DNA of 23,157 nucleotides from a virus: positions 1-23,157 of the IMG/VR virus record IMGVR_UViG_3300012931_000076; one strand, written 5' to 3'. A program made the position numbers and the translations under genes. A model generated the notes under the pieces. It did no database searches and was not told where the DNA came from. It saw only the letters and a program-made list of their open reading frames with translations. Positions within the stretch are counted from its first letter, which is position 1. Each line of letters starts with the position of its first letter. Below are positions 1 through 5,431 of the stretch, piece by piece.

Positions 1-1
1 T

Positions 2-151
2 ATTACAATTGAAAGGGGAGAACATGGAGAAGTAGGAAGAAGTAAGCCTATGACTTATCATGAAGCTATGGTTAGGTATAGATCATTTTATTATGAAGTT
101 CATAAGGATAGAGGTCCATTTGGTCATAGTTTAGAAATTGAAGAAGTATAA
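2..151 (+). CDS. C-terminal end of a truncated gene, unknown product
   Basis: An open frame enters from the left edge and ends at a TAA at 149-151, giving about 49 residues (starting ITIERGEHGEVGRS, ending SLEIEEV). The fragment is charged, with a Tyr/His-rich middle (TYHEAMVRYRSFYYEVH). No family is recognised from it. The SD AAAGGAG of the next gene begins at the last base of its stop codon, so the two genes are probably co-transcribed. The start lies outside the window. Confidence 0.6.
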   Translation: MTIERGEHGEVGRSKPMTYHEAMVRYRSFYYEVHKDRGPFGHSLEIEEV

Positions 152-165
152 AAGGAGATAATAAA

Positions 166-780
166 ATGAGTGGCGGCTATGGAGGAAATAATTGTAGTTG
201 GAACTGTCTTTGTAAAGAATGTAAGGGATGTAAGCATATCTGCTGGGTAAAACAAAGTTGTGTCTCAGCTGTAGATAAATGTGATGAATTTAAATCTAGG
301 TATGAAACTAAAAAAGAAAAGGGGGATAAAATTATGCCAGGAAGAATGGAAAGTATGGGTGGGGTATCGGGAAGACATTGTTTTGGAGATAGTAAGTATG
401 AACCAAGAGAAAGGTCTATACCATCTATACCAATAAAAGAACATAAAATAGAAAAGAAAGAAAAAACAAAGGTAAATAAAAAAGTAATACACAAATTTTG
501 TGAAGGAAAAGTAGTAGATGATAGAAGCGCAAAACAAGATGGTTATTATGTAATAAGATGTAAATATTGTGGAAGAATATTCAATGGAAAGACTTCTAAT
601 TCCAGATCTCGCAATCCTGGATACGAAACAAAGAAAACCTATTGTAAGGATTGTAAGTGCTTTAGTAAAGGTGTGGAAGTAGATCATTCACACTGTATTG
701 ACCTAAAATACTATAGTCCAAGAGATGTTTTGCCAAAAGAGGGCATGATAGATGCTTGTAGAAATTTTAGACAACGGTAA
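166..780 (+). CDS. Cys-rich putative zinc-binding protein
   Basis: 204 residues starting at an ATG preceded by AAAGGAG with good spacing. The N-terminus is unusually rich in Cys (C10, C14, C16, C19, C22, C26, C32, C39), followed by a basic, low-complexity Lys-rich linker (about 90-110). A second Cys group has the shape of a zinc ribbon: C132-x2-C135 and C160-x2-C163 with C165 close by. Two metal sites joined by a flexible linker is the simplest reading. No enzyme motif is visible and I do not recognise the family; nucleic-acid binding is only an inference from the zinc-ribbon layout and basic charge. It ends in TAA directly before promoter copy 1, so it is the last gene of the preceding unit. 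Confidence 0.75.
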   Translation: MSGGYGGNNCSWNCLCKECKGCKHICWVKQSCVSAVDKCDEFKSRYETKKEKGDKIMPGRMESMGGVSGRHCFGDSKYEPRERSIPSIPIKEHKIEKKEKTKVNKKVIHKFCEGKVVDDRSAKQDGYYVIRCKYCGRIFNGKTSNSRSRNPGYETKKTYCKDCKCFSKGVEVDHSHCIDLKYYSPRDVLPKEGMIDACRNFRQR

Positions 781-785
781 TAAAA

Positions 786-817
786 TATCTAGCAAAATAG
801 AAAAAATATTCTATAAT
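786..817 (+). promoter_or_regulatory. Phage promoter, copy 1 of 3
   Basis: TATCTAGCAAAA (786-797), 14 bases, then TATAAT (812-817) preceded by ATATTC. The same two blocks with the same spacing recur at 4860-4891 and 9767-9798, each time in a gap just before a gene with a strong SD. TATAAT is a consensus -10; the usual -35 TTGACA is absent and the conserved upstream block sits where a -35 element would be. It would drive the leader frame, the Pth2-like gene and the suppressor tRNA. Confidence 0.85.
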
Positions 818-855
818 ATTAATATAAAGTAATTCTAATAAGGAGGGTTGTATCT

Positions 856-915
856 ATGTCATAGGTAAAACCAAGAAAATTTGATGGTGGATAGATAAAC
901 ATTCGTCCCCCATAA
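856..915 (+). CDS. Leader microORF with two in-frame TAG codons
   Basis: The ATG at 856 lies 9 bases after GGAGG (842-846), one of the better ribosome sites in the window, about 30 bases downstream of the expected promoter 1 start point. Read normally it is Met-Ser-stop (TAG at 862-864). If TAG is read through, the frame runs 19 codons to a TAA at 913-915, with a second TAG at 892-894; with Gln at both, the peptide would be MSQVKPRKFDGGQINIRPP. An amber-suppressor tRNA lies 600 bases downstream in the same unit. A leader that senses suppressor activity, or a short peptide made only when TAG is read, are inferences. Which amino acid is inserted cannot be told. It could also be chance. Confidence 0.4.
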
Positions 916-969
916 TATCACATCCTCAACTTAATAATTTATAATAACAAATTTTAGGAGGATCTTATT

Positions 970-1281
970 ATGGGAGAAAAAATGATAGAATTAAAGAACT
1001 GGTTAAAATCTGCCGGTATAGAAATACGGATATTAAAAAATACGCATAAGGATAATCAAAGAAATCATAAGTTCAATATTCATACCTTGTATGATTTAAA
1101 TAGCTTACAAAGAGAATATAGACATAAACACATTGCTTATTCAGAATTGCGAGGAAAGACTAGAGACCAAATAGAAAAACCGAGACAAGGTAACGAGCCA
1201 AGCGAATCACTAATCCAGAAATTCAAGGATGAGTATAGAGAAGAAGAAACTATATGTATTAGTGCGCAAAGACTTGGATAA
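970..1281 (+). CDS. Small charged protein of unknown function
   Basis: 103 residues, ATG at 970 eight bases after AGGAGGA (956-962). The protein is strongly charged, with many Lys, Arg, His and Glu and no membrane segment. No family recognised. Its last 17 codons overlap the Pth2-like gene, which starts at 1229 in the +1 frame; the C-terminal residues there look like an out-of-frame reading of that gene rather than a domain. The overlap suggests translational coupling. A +1 frameshift fusion is possible, since the downstream frame is open from 1214, but no clear slip site is seen. Confidence 0.6.
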   Translation: MGEKMIELKNWLKSAGIEIRILKNTHKDNQRNHKFNIHTLYDLNSLQREYRHKHIAYSELRGKTRDQIEKPRQGNEPSESLIQKFKDEYREEETICISAQRLG

Positions 1282-1528
1282 AAGTTATCAAGCGGTTCAG
1301 GCCGGTCATGCGGTGGCTGAATGGTTACTACATGACCAGTCTTGGCGTAATAACACACTAGTTTATTTAGGAGTGGATAATGAAGATTCGTTAGTTTATT
1401 GGTCTCAAAAATTGAGTTTTAAGGGAATTAAATATGTAGGTTTTAGAGAACCTGATATAGGAAATGAGTTAACTGCAATAGCGGCTCATACTGACCATAA
1501 GATATTTAATAAACTTAAACTTTTATGA
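1229..1528 (+). CDS. Pth2-like peptidyl-tRNA hydrolase
   Basis: 99 residues. The N-terminal strand and helix fit the Pth2 family: KLYVLVRKDL followed by QAVQAGHAVAEW (family pattern VVRxDL...GKxAAQxxHA). A later REPDIGNELTAIA segment fits the EPD...TAIA region of short phage and bacterial members. Pth2 enzymes cleave the ester bond of peptidyl-tRNA released from stalled or prematurely ended translation, recycling the tRNA. The family's usual Lys before the AQ/VQ helix is replaced (Ser-Tyr-Gln), so activity should be tested rather than assumed. The start is the only ATG after an in-frame TAA at 1211; its SD is weak, and translation probably depends on the overlapping gene. The TGA stop at 1526-1528 directly abuts the first base of the suppressor tRNA, so the two form one transcript. 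Confidence 0.7.
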   Translation: MSIEKKKLYVLVRKDLDKSYQAVQAGHAVAEWLLHDQSWRNNTLVYLGVDNEDSLVYWSQKLSFKGIKYVGFREPDIGNELTAIAAHTDHKIFNKLKLL

Positions 1529-1601
1529 TCGTGTGTTGCCGGTCTGGTGCAGGCGGAGAACTCTAAATTCTTCAAGGCGGGTTCAATTCCCGCCACACGA
1601 A
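1529..1601 (+). tRNA. Amber suppressor tRNA, anticodon CTA
   Basis: A full cloverleaf can be folded by eye. The acceptor stem is TCGTGTG (1529-1535) with CACACGA (1594-1600), seven perfect pairs. The D stem is GCC (1538-1540) with GGC (1552-1554) around an 11-base loop containing GG. The anticodon stem is 1556-1560 with 1568-1572, and the loop CTCTAAA (1561-1567) puts T at 33, CTA at 34-36 and A at 37. The T arm is GCGGG-TTCAATT-CCCGC (1577-1593). The discriminator is A1601 and CCA is not encoded. CTA reads the stop codon UAG. The D arm is unusual (three pairs, G where A14 is expected). G1555 can pair with C1573, extending the anticodon stem to six pairs and leaving a 3-base variable loop. 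The charging amino acid cannot be told from sequence. Confidence 0.87.
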
Positions 1602-1628
1602 ACAAAGAAAAGGACAAGGTATAACAAA

Positions 1629-2222
1629 ATGACAGCTGTAAGGGAGATATTAGCCTTAATTAACAAAGGTATTGTAAAATTTGTAAGAAAAGAAAAAGAA
1701 AATCCTCTATATGTATTCATTGAGGATGAAGATTTTAAATTTTTAAAAGACTCTGTAAAAAGAAATGGTGAAGACGCTTTTGAGTATAATGCTAAAATAG
1801 ATAGTTGTGGTGAAATATACTTATGGGGATTAATTATACATGCTAAAAGTTATTTAGATGAATTTAAAGAATTAAATCGGTGCGTTTCTATATTTAAAGA
1901 TGACTCGGGAATTATATTTCTTTGTACGCCAGAAAGAGAAGGAGAAAAAGAATTAAAAAAATTATCTGAATTAATAGAAACTAGATTATATAGATCATCA
2001 GCCGCTACAAAAATAAAAAAGGAAGATTTAGAAAAAATAAATATATTTTTAAACAAATTTAAACACCCATCTATTAAAATAACCCCTATGTTACTTAGTG
2101 ATTATAATTACTTAAATTTTAAAATAAGGGCTGAGGGTATATTTAAATATAAACAAGTAATAGATTTTTATTTAAAACTTATCGTGGATAGTTTAAAAGT
2201 GGAGTTTGAAAATAATATGTAA
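1629..2222 (+). CDS. Unknown protein, about 197 residues
   Basis: The start is set at ATG 1629, after AAGGACAAGG, because the longer in-frame opening to 1533 runs through the tRNA gene. The protein (MTAVREILALINKG...) is Lys/Glu-rich and looks soluble, with alternating helix-like and strand-like stretches. No signal peptide, membrane segment or known catalytic motif is visible and I do not recognise the family. It sits between the suppressor tRNA and the hydrolase/endolysin pair, with a 12-base gap to the next gene, so it belongs to the same transcription unit. The context alone does not say whether it belongs with the tRNA cassette or the lysis genes. Confidence 0.7.
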   Translation: MTAVREILALINKGIVKFVRKEKENPLYVFIEDEDFKFLKDSVKRNGEDAFEYNAKIDSCGEIYLWGLIIHAKSYLDEFKELNRCVSIFKDDSGIIFLCTPEREGEKELKKLSELIETRLYRSSAATKIKKEDLEKINIFLNKFKHPSIKITPMLLSDYNYLNFKIRAEGIFKYKQVIDFYLKLIVDSLKVEFENNM

Positions 2223-2234
2223 AAGAGGTATACT

Positions 2235-2810
2235 ATGGACTTAGAACTAAGCCGAGATAGACGCGAATTAGTTAAAGATGTTTTACCTACTTTGCAAACT
2301 GGAGATATTATTCTTTGTTCTTATAAAAGTATTATAGCTCAGTTTATGAGCTTATTTCAGAAAGATCCAGTTAGATGGGGGCACTGTTTATTAGTAAAAG
2401 ATAATAGTAGTGCATGGGAAGCCAAACACACCATTCGAGAATCCAATCTAAAAGAGTTGTTTAAGAACAAACAATACTGGAAAATAATAAGACATAAAAA
2501 AATAAATGATAAGAAAAAGGCATTAATCGGAAGAATAATGCCTATTTTAATTGGTAACGAGTATGGATATAAAAGGCTGTTTCTTCAAGCAATAGATCAC
2601 ATGCTTGGAACTAACTATACCAGTTGTGATACTAACACTAATGAACAGGTATGTTCAAGTCTTGTAGGATGGGCTTACGCCATTTCATTTGGATATAAAT
2701 TTAATAATAAATATTGGGCAGCATGCGATCCAGATGATATAGAGGACGATGTAGAAAAACATCCTGAAAATTGGATAGTACTGGCCGAAAAATTACCAAA
2801 GGAGGACTAG
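2235..2810 (+). CDS. Permuted papain-like (C92/YiiX-like) hydrolase
   Basis: 191 residues. The order of motifs is that of the circularly permuted NlpC/P60-type (C92, YaeF/YiiX-like) enzymes: TGDIILCSYKS (22-32), then RWGHCLLV with a candidate catalytic His50, an acidic WEAK (61-64), and much later EQVCSSLVGWAY with a candidate nucleophile Cys140. Such enzymes usually act as amidases or peptidases on cell-wall peptides or acyl substrates. The neighbouring GH108 muramidase suggests cell-wall degradation here, as an inference. No signal peptide is seen. It ends in TAG (2808-2810), one of only three TAG stops among recognised genes; readthrough would add five residues before TAA at 2826. The SD of the next gene (AAGGAGG) lies inside its 3' end. 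Confidence 0.72.
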   Translation: MDLELSRDRRELVKDVLPTLQTGDIILCSYKSIIAQFMSLFQKDPVRWGHCLLVKDNSSAWEAKHTIRESNLKELFKNKQYWKIIRHKKINDKKKALIGRIMPILIGNEYGYKRLFLQAIDHMLGTNYTSCDTNTNEQVCSSLVGWAYAISFGYKFNNKYWAACDPDDIEDDVEKHPENWIVLAEKLPKED

Positions 2811-2814
2811 TTTT

Positions 2815-3396
2815 ATGGCCGATTTTAATGTAGCATATTTAATAACTATGGGTAATGAAGGCCCATATGACAATGATCCGGCTGATATTGGAGGAGAAAC
2901 TTATTGGGGTATATCGCGTAATTATCATCCAAGTTGGCAAGGTTGGAGAATAATAGACATTCAAAAAACTAAACCAAACTTTCCAGCTAATTTAAAGGAC
3001 ACTATTGTATTGGATGGTATGGTAAGAACTTTTTACAAGGATACCTTTTGGGATATATTCTTAGGTGATAAAATAACCAATCAAGATTTGGCCAATGAGC
3101 TGTTTGACACCGGAGTTAATATGGGGATATCAAGAGCAGTTACTTTTCTACAACAAGGTTTAAATGTGCTAAATAGAAACCAAGCACTTTATCCTGACAT
3201 AGTTGTAGATGGCAAATTCGGCAATAATACTTTAAATGCTATAAACAAATATTTAGAAACAGACAGTGTGGATAATCTTTATAAAATAATGAACATATTA
3301 CAAGGTGTACACTATATTAACTATATGAACCAAAGCCCTACCCAAGAGCGATTTTGTAGAGGTTGGCTCCAAAGAATTCAGTTTATAAAAAAATAA
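2815..3396 (+). CDS. Endolysin: GH108 muramidase with PG-binding domain
   Basis: 193 residues. The N-terminus carries the glycoside hydrolase 108 signature: EGPYDNDPADIGGETYWGIS, where the Glu of EGPY (E15) is the expected catalytic acid. The second half (about 110-190) fits the PG_binding_3 type domain that accompanies GH108, including PDIVVDGKFGNNTLNAI, and ends in a Trp/Arg-rich GWLQRI stretch. These enzymes cut the glycan strands of peptidoglycan for host lysis; the length is typical of the two-domain form. There is no signal peptide, so export would need a holin or another route. The ATG follows AAGGAGG. GH108 lysins are commonest in Gram-negative phages and bacteria, which bears on the host. 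Confidence 0.88.
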   Translation: MADFNVAYLITMGNEGPYDNDPADIGGETYWGISRNYHPSWQGWRIIDIQKTKPNFPANLKDTIVLDGMVRTFYKDTFWDIFLGDKITNQDLANELFDTGVNMGISRAVTFLQQGLNVLNRNQALYPDIVVDGKFGNNTLNAINKYLETDSVDNLYKIMNILQGVHYINYMNQSPTQERFCRGWLQRIQFIKK

Positions 3397-3406
3397 GGAG
3401 AGTTAT

Positions 3407-3436
3407 ATGAAATATGATATAAGAACTTTCCATTAA
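3407..3436 (+). CDS. Nine-residue microORF before a palindrome
   Basis: ATG at 3407 follows AAGGAG (3395-3400) with 6 bases of spacing and reads MKYDIRTFH then TAA at 3434-3436. The stop lies inside a perfect inverted repeat (3432-3452). A strong ribosome site on so short a frame, followed by a hairpin and another strong SD, is the layout of a leader peptide, but it could also be remnant DNA. Confidence 0.35.
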   Translation: MKYDIRTFH

Positions 3437-3452
3437 GTTAATTTAACTTAAT
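3432..3452 (+). promoter_or_regulatory. Perfect 10-bp inverted repeat, operator or hairpin
   Basis: ATTAAGTTAA (3432-3441), one T, then TTAACTTAAT (3443-3452), a perfect palindrome ending immediately before AGGAGG (3453-3458). As DNA it resembles a dimeric repressor site; as RNA it would form an A/U stem of about 8 pairs beside the ribosome site of the 3467 microORF. No promoter of the conserved type accompanies it, so an RNA-level role is at least as likely. Confidence 0.5.
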
Positions 3453-3466
3453 AGGAGGTAGTTATT

Positions 3467-3550
3467 ATGTATGAAGTACAACAAGACAGTCCAGAAATCA
3501 GAATGACTCAAAATGATGGCACTGTCTACGTGTATAAAAATAAGGAGTAA
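3467..3550 (+). CDS. 27-residue microORF upstream of the lipoprotein
   Basis: ATG at 3467 lies 8 bases after a perfect AGGAGG, and the frame ends in TAA at 3548-3550. The peptide starts MYEVQQDSPEIRMT and ends VYVYKNKE; it is polar and has no membrane segment. The SD of the next gene, AAGGAG, overlaps its last codons, so the two are probably translationally coupled. Function unknown. The very strong ribosome site is the main reason to take it as a gene. Confidence 0.6.
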   Translation: MYEVQQDSPEIRMTQNDGTVYVYKNKE

Positions 3551-3554
3551 AAAT

Positions 3555-4031
3555 ATGAGGTTAAGTTATAAAATAATTTTAATAGCTATACTTACTACTT
3601 TATTAATTTTATTTGCTTCGTGTGCAAATTTAAATACTACTGGTTTATCTAACGAGTCTTCTAGTAGGGATATAACTAATATAGATTATACTACAGAAAC
3701 TACCACTTACTGGGTAACTACCGATAAAACCATAACAGTATCGTGGGATGCTATAAGTGGAGCATCCACTTATAATGTAGTAATACAATGGATTAGAGGC
3801 ACAAAGGTGCTTCAGACTTATAGTATGGGAAGTACTACAGAGCTAACTACAACTATGTCTTTGCCTAGAGTAGGTACTTTTGTTATTGGAATACAAGGGG
3901 TTGATTCTAGTGGAACTCTTGGAGAATTTTGCTATTCTAACGATTCTACTTGTTCTACTGTAAATAGTAGTGGTAAAGCATGGGTAATAGAAGGATATTT
4001 ACCATCAGTAACTGGTGGCACTATAGAATAA
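3555..4031 (+). CDS. Phage lipoprotein with Ig/FN3-like domain
   Basis: The start is set at ATG 3555, 7 bases after AAGGAG, giving 158 residues; an upstream in-frame ATG at 3513 would place extra polar residues before the signal peptide. The N-terminus is a lipoprotein signal: MRLSYK, a hydrophobic core, then the lipobox LFASC with Cys23 as the lipid-modified residue. A Ser/Thr-rich linker follows, then a beta-rich segment with the FN3-like pattern ITVSWDAISGASTYNVVI (about 70-90). Processed, it would be membrane-anchored with a surface or periplasmic Ig-like domain. Placed after the endolysin it could be an outer-membrane spanin component, or a surface protein that excludes other phages; the Ig-like domain is atypical for a spanin, so neither is firm. 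Confidence 0.78.
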   Translation: MRLSYKIILIAILTTLLILFASCANLNTTGLSNESSSRDITNIDYTTETTTYWVTTDKTITVSWDAISGASTYNVVIQWIRGTKVLQTYSMGSTTELTTTMSLPRVGTFVIGIQGVDSSGTLGEFCYSNDSTCSTVNSSGKAWVIEGYLPSVTGGTIE

Positions 4032-4049
4032 ATAAAAGGAGATAATATT

Positions 4050-4355
4050 ATGTCTAAAATAGTTAGTAAAACGCTTAAATGGAATGCTTCAACATCAGCA
4101 GACGTAACAGGATACAAAGTATATTATAGTCTAACAGGAGCAGCAGATTATTCTTCTACAGTGGTAGATGTCGGTAACGTAATATCAGTATCATTACCAA
4201 GCGGATTGACTGGTTTTCCATCAGACGTAGATGGTGTAGTATATTTTGGTATTACCAGCTATGATGAGGTAGGCAATGAATCGGATATGGTTAATATTTC
4301 TGCCACATTGGATTTTACTGCCCCTTTGCCAGTATCCAGTCCAGTAGTGGAATAA
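4050..4355 (+). CDS. Small FN3-like domain protein
   Basis: 101 residues in the zero frame, ATG after AAAAGGAG. The sequence is a single fibronectin III-like sandwich: LKWNASTSADVTGYKVYYS near the start, a central VSLPSGL, YFGITSYDEVGNESDMV in the last strands, and a TAP...SSP tail. No signal peptide. Single FN3 or Ig domains in phages usually decorate virions and help adhesion, or act as modules of cell-surface proteins. The preceding lipoprotein also carries an FN3-like domain, so the pair may interact. Near its end is CCCTTTG (4322-4328) followed by a stem-loop, a candidate -1 frameshift signal that would replace the last 8 residues by 33 others ending at 4429; see the separate entry. Confidence 0.75.
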   Translation: MSKIVSKTLKWNASTSADVTGYKVYYSLTGAADYSSTVVDVGNVISVSLPSGLTGFPSDVDGVVYFGITSYDEVGNESDMVNISATLDFTAPLPVSSPVVE

Positions 4356-4376
4356 TAAACAAATTAGCTGGGCTGG
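4322..4376 (+). promoter_or_regulatory. Candidate -1 ribosomal frameshift signal
   Basis: C CCT TTG (4322-4328) fits the X XXY YYZ slippery pattern in the zero frame of the FN3-like gene. After a 7-base spacer, CCAGTCCAG (4336-4344) can pair with CTGGGCTGG (4368-4376): 9 pairs, one of them G-U, with a 23-base loop. The -1 frame stays open to TAA at 4427-4429 and adds 33 residues, ending in an amphipathic stretch LAKKIITWFKDLWNSIFK. This accounts for the otherwise empty gap before the next SD (4432-4436). The -1 frame has no ATG, GTG or TTG of its own after its last stop at 4292. CCCTTTG is not among the most efficient known slip sites. Confidence 0.45.
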
Positions 4377-4386
4377 CTAAAAAGAT

Positions 4387-4431
4387 AATTACTTGGTTTA
4401 AAGATTTATGGAATTCAATCTTTAAGTAATT
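4387..4431 (+). repeat. Bulged inverted repeat before the 4444 gene
   Basis: AATTAC (4387-4392) pairs with GTAATT (4426-4431) and TTAAAGATT (4398-4406) with AATCTTTAA (4417-4425), leaving a 5-base bulge and a 10-base loop. No T-tract follows, so it is not a standard terminator. The stem ends exactly where the AGAGG ribosome site of the next gene begins and contains the stop of the predicted -1 frame extension. It could influence translation of the 4444 gene, or be incidental to an amphipathic coding stretch. Confidence 0.4.
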
Positions 4432-4443
4432 AGAGGTATATTT

Positions 4444-4857
4444 ATGATAATAAAAAATTTCTTAACTACGATAGGTGGTATAGCCTCCGTATGTTCATTG
4501 ATAGGTATAGTGTTTGGAGCGTATTTATTTTTAAATAGCCAAATGACTGCGATTGCTGGAGATATGGAACAGAAGGCTGTTACTACATTTAAACAAGAGC
4601 AACAATTACTTGAAAAAAAGATAGAAGATCAACAACAAGTTATAGACGATCGGTATTTAGAACAACTACGCTGTCAAAAAGTATTGATTGAAAAAGAATT
4701 TTCTAGATCTCCTAGCGATACACTTCTAAAAGATAAGTTGGAAAAAGTAAATAAAAGTATTAATAGTATGGAAATTCTAATAGAAGGACGTATACAAAAG
4801 AGATTAGAGGTAATGGAAAAAGAAAAAGAAGACATTTCTATAGATAATAGTAAATAA
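4444..4857 (+). CDS. Membrane-anchored coiled-coil protein, spanin-like
   Basis: 137 residues. One N-terminal membrane segment (about 8-31, IGGIASVCSLIGIVFGAYLF) is followed by a long charged helix (about 38-135) with regular heptad-like spacing of Leu/Ile and many Glu/Lys/Gln, that is, a coiled coil. This topology, cytoplasmic end short and a long periplasmic coil, is that of inner-membrane spanins (Rz-like) and of some holin-associated proteins. Its place at the end of the block holding the endolysin and the lipoprotein fits an envelope-disrupting role, but there is no direct sequence similarity to Rz that I can claim. The SD is AGAGG at 4432-4436. The gene ends in TAA just before promoter copy 2. 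Confidence 0.65.
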   Translation: MIIKNFLTTIGGIASVCSLIGIVFGAYLFLNSQMTAIAGDMEQKAVTTFKQEQQLLEKKIEDQQQVIDDRYLEQLRCQKVLIEKEFSRSPSDTLLKDKLEKVNKSINSMEILIEGRIQKRLEVMEKEKEDISIDNSK

Positions 4858-4859
4858 AA

Positions 4860-4891
4860 TATCTAGCAAAAGTCTATTTATATTCTATAAT
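4860..4891 (+). promoter_or_regulatory. Phage promoter, copy 2 of 3
   Basis: TATCTAGCAAAA (4860-4871), 14 bases, TATAAT (4886-4891) preceded by TATTC. The intervening bases differ from copies 1 and 3 (GTCTATTT instead of an A-rich run), so the two boxes rather than the whole segment are conserved. Transcription should begin near 4898, giving a leader of about 40 bases before the ATG at 4937. Confidence 0.85.
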
Positions 4892-4936
4892 ACTAACGTA
4901 GATATGACCACGATATTTTGGATAAGGAGGTGCCTT

Positions 4937-5143
4937 ATGCATAGAAAAGGTTGGAGAATGGATGAGGAAAGAGTCTTAATAGAAAATTATCATACTAAAA
5001 CTATATATGAGTTAGAGGAAATGTTAGATAGAAACCAAGACTCTATAAACTCCAAAATCAAGCGACTAAAAGCTGAAGGAAAATTAGGCGGCAACAAAGA
5101 TGAAAATGCAGTAACTAGATCCTTACAACAAAGGAGAAAATAA
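4937..5143 (+). CDS. Small SANT/Myb-like DNA-binding protein
   Basis: The start is set at ATG 4937, 6 bases after AAGGAGG; an in-frame ATG at 4904 would lie before this SD and almost on the promoter start point. The 68 residues contain one helical domain: a Trp followed by acidic residues (WRMDEERVLIENYH), then YELEEMLDRNQDSINSKIKRLK, the pattern of SANT/Myb or phage-type HTH domains in which the last helix contacts DNA. A basic tail follows. As the first gene behind promoter copy 2 it is a candidate transcription regulator. Which sites it binds is unknown. Confidence 0.72.
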   Translation: MHRKGWRMDEERVLIENYHTKTIYELEEMLDRNQDSINSKIKRLKAEGKLGGNKDENAVTRSLQQRRK

Positions 5144-5404
5144 ATGATGGTTCCTATTGCCGAAGAAGATGGTGTTAGAAGTATATGTAAAAATTGTAAA
5201 AATAGATTTCGTAGAGTTTTTATTCCTTCTAACCTTCAGAAATTTTTTGATTTAGACGAAGAAATTATTTCTGAAGCAGGGGAAGATGTGGTTATAATGA
5301 CCATGTGTTTGGCATCTGATATGGATTTGGATACTGATGAGACGATAGAATGTACTCACTTTGTTCCAAAAACACCTGATACAGGATTGTTCAAGCACAT
5401 ATAA
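5144..5404 (+). CDS. Small acidic protein with Cys motif
   Basis: 86 residues, ATG at 5144 (or 5147) directly behind the preceding stop, with AAGGAG inside the end of that gene. Near the N-terminus is CKNCKNRFRR (C-x2-C), a half zinc-finger shape; further Cys occur in TMCLAS and in ECTHF, so four Cys could form one metal site. The middle is strongly acidic (DLDEEIISEAGEDV). The family is not recognised. It lies between two putative DNA-binding proteins, so a regulatory or replication role is plausible but not shown. Confidence 0.65.
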   Translation: MMVPIAEEDGVRSICKNCKNRFRRVFIPSNLQKFFDLDEEIISEAGEDVVIMTMCLASDMDLDTDETIECTHFVPKTPDTGLFKHI

Positions 5405-5431
5405 GTATTACAAAGGAGCTTTAATAGTTTT

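Noticed and set aside
1529-1601. Pyrrolysine tRNA
   Set aside because: The CTA anticodon, the CTCTAAA loop and a possible 6-bp anticodon stem are shared, but the 11-base D loop with GG and two bases between the acceptor and D stems do not fit tRNA-Pyl, and no PylS is in the window.
1533-1628. Longer start for the 1629 gene
   Set aside because: The in-frame extension to 1533 is simply the tRNA gene read as protein; the ATG at 1629 has its own ribosome site.
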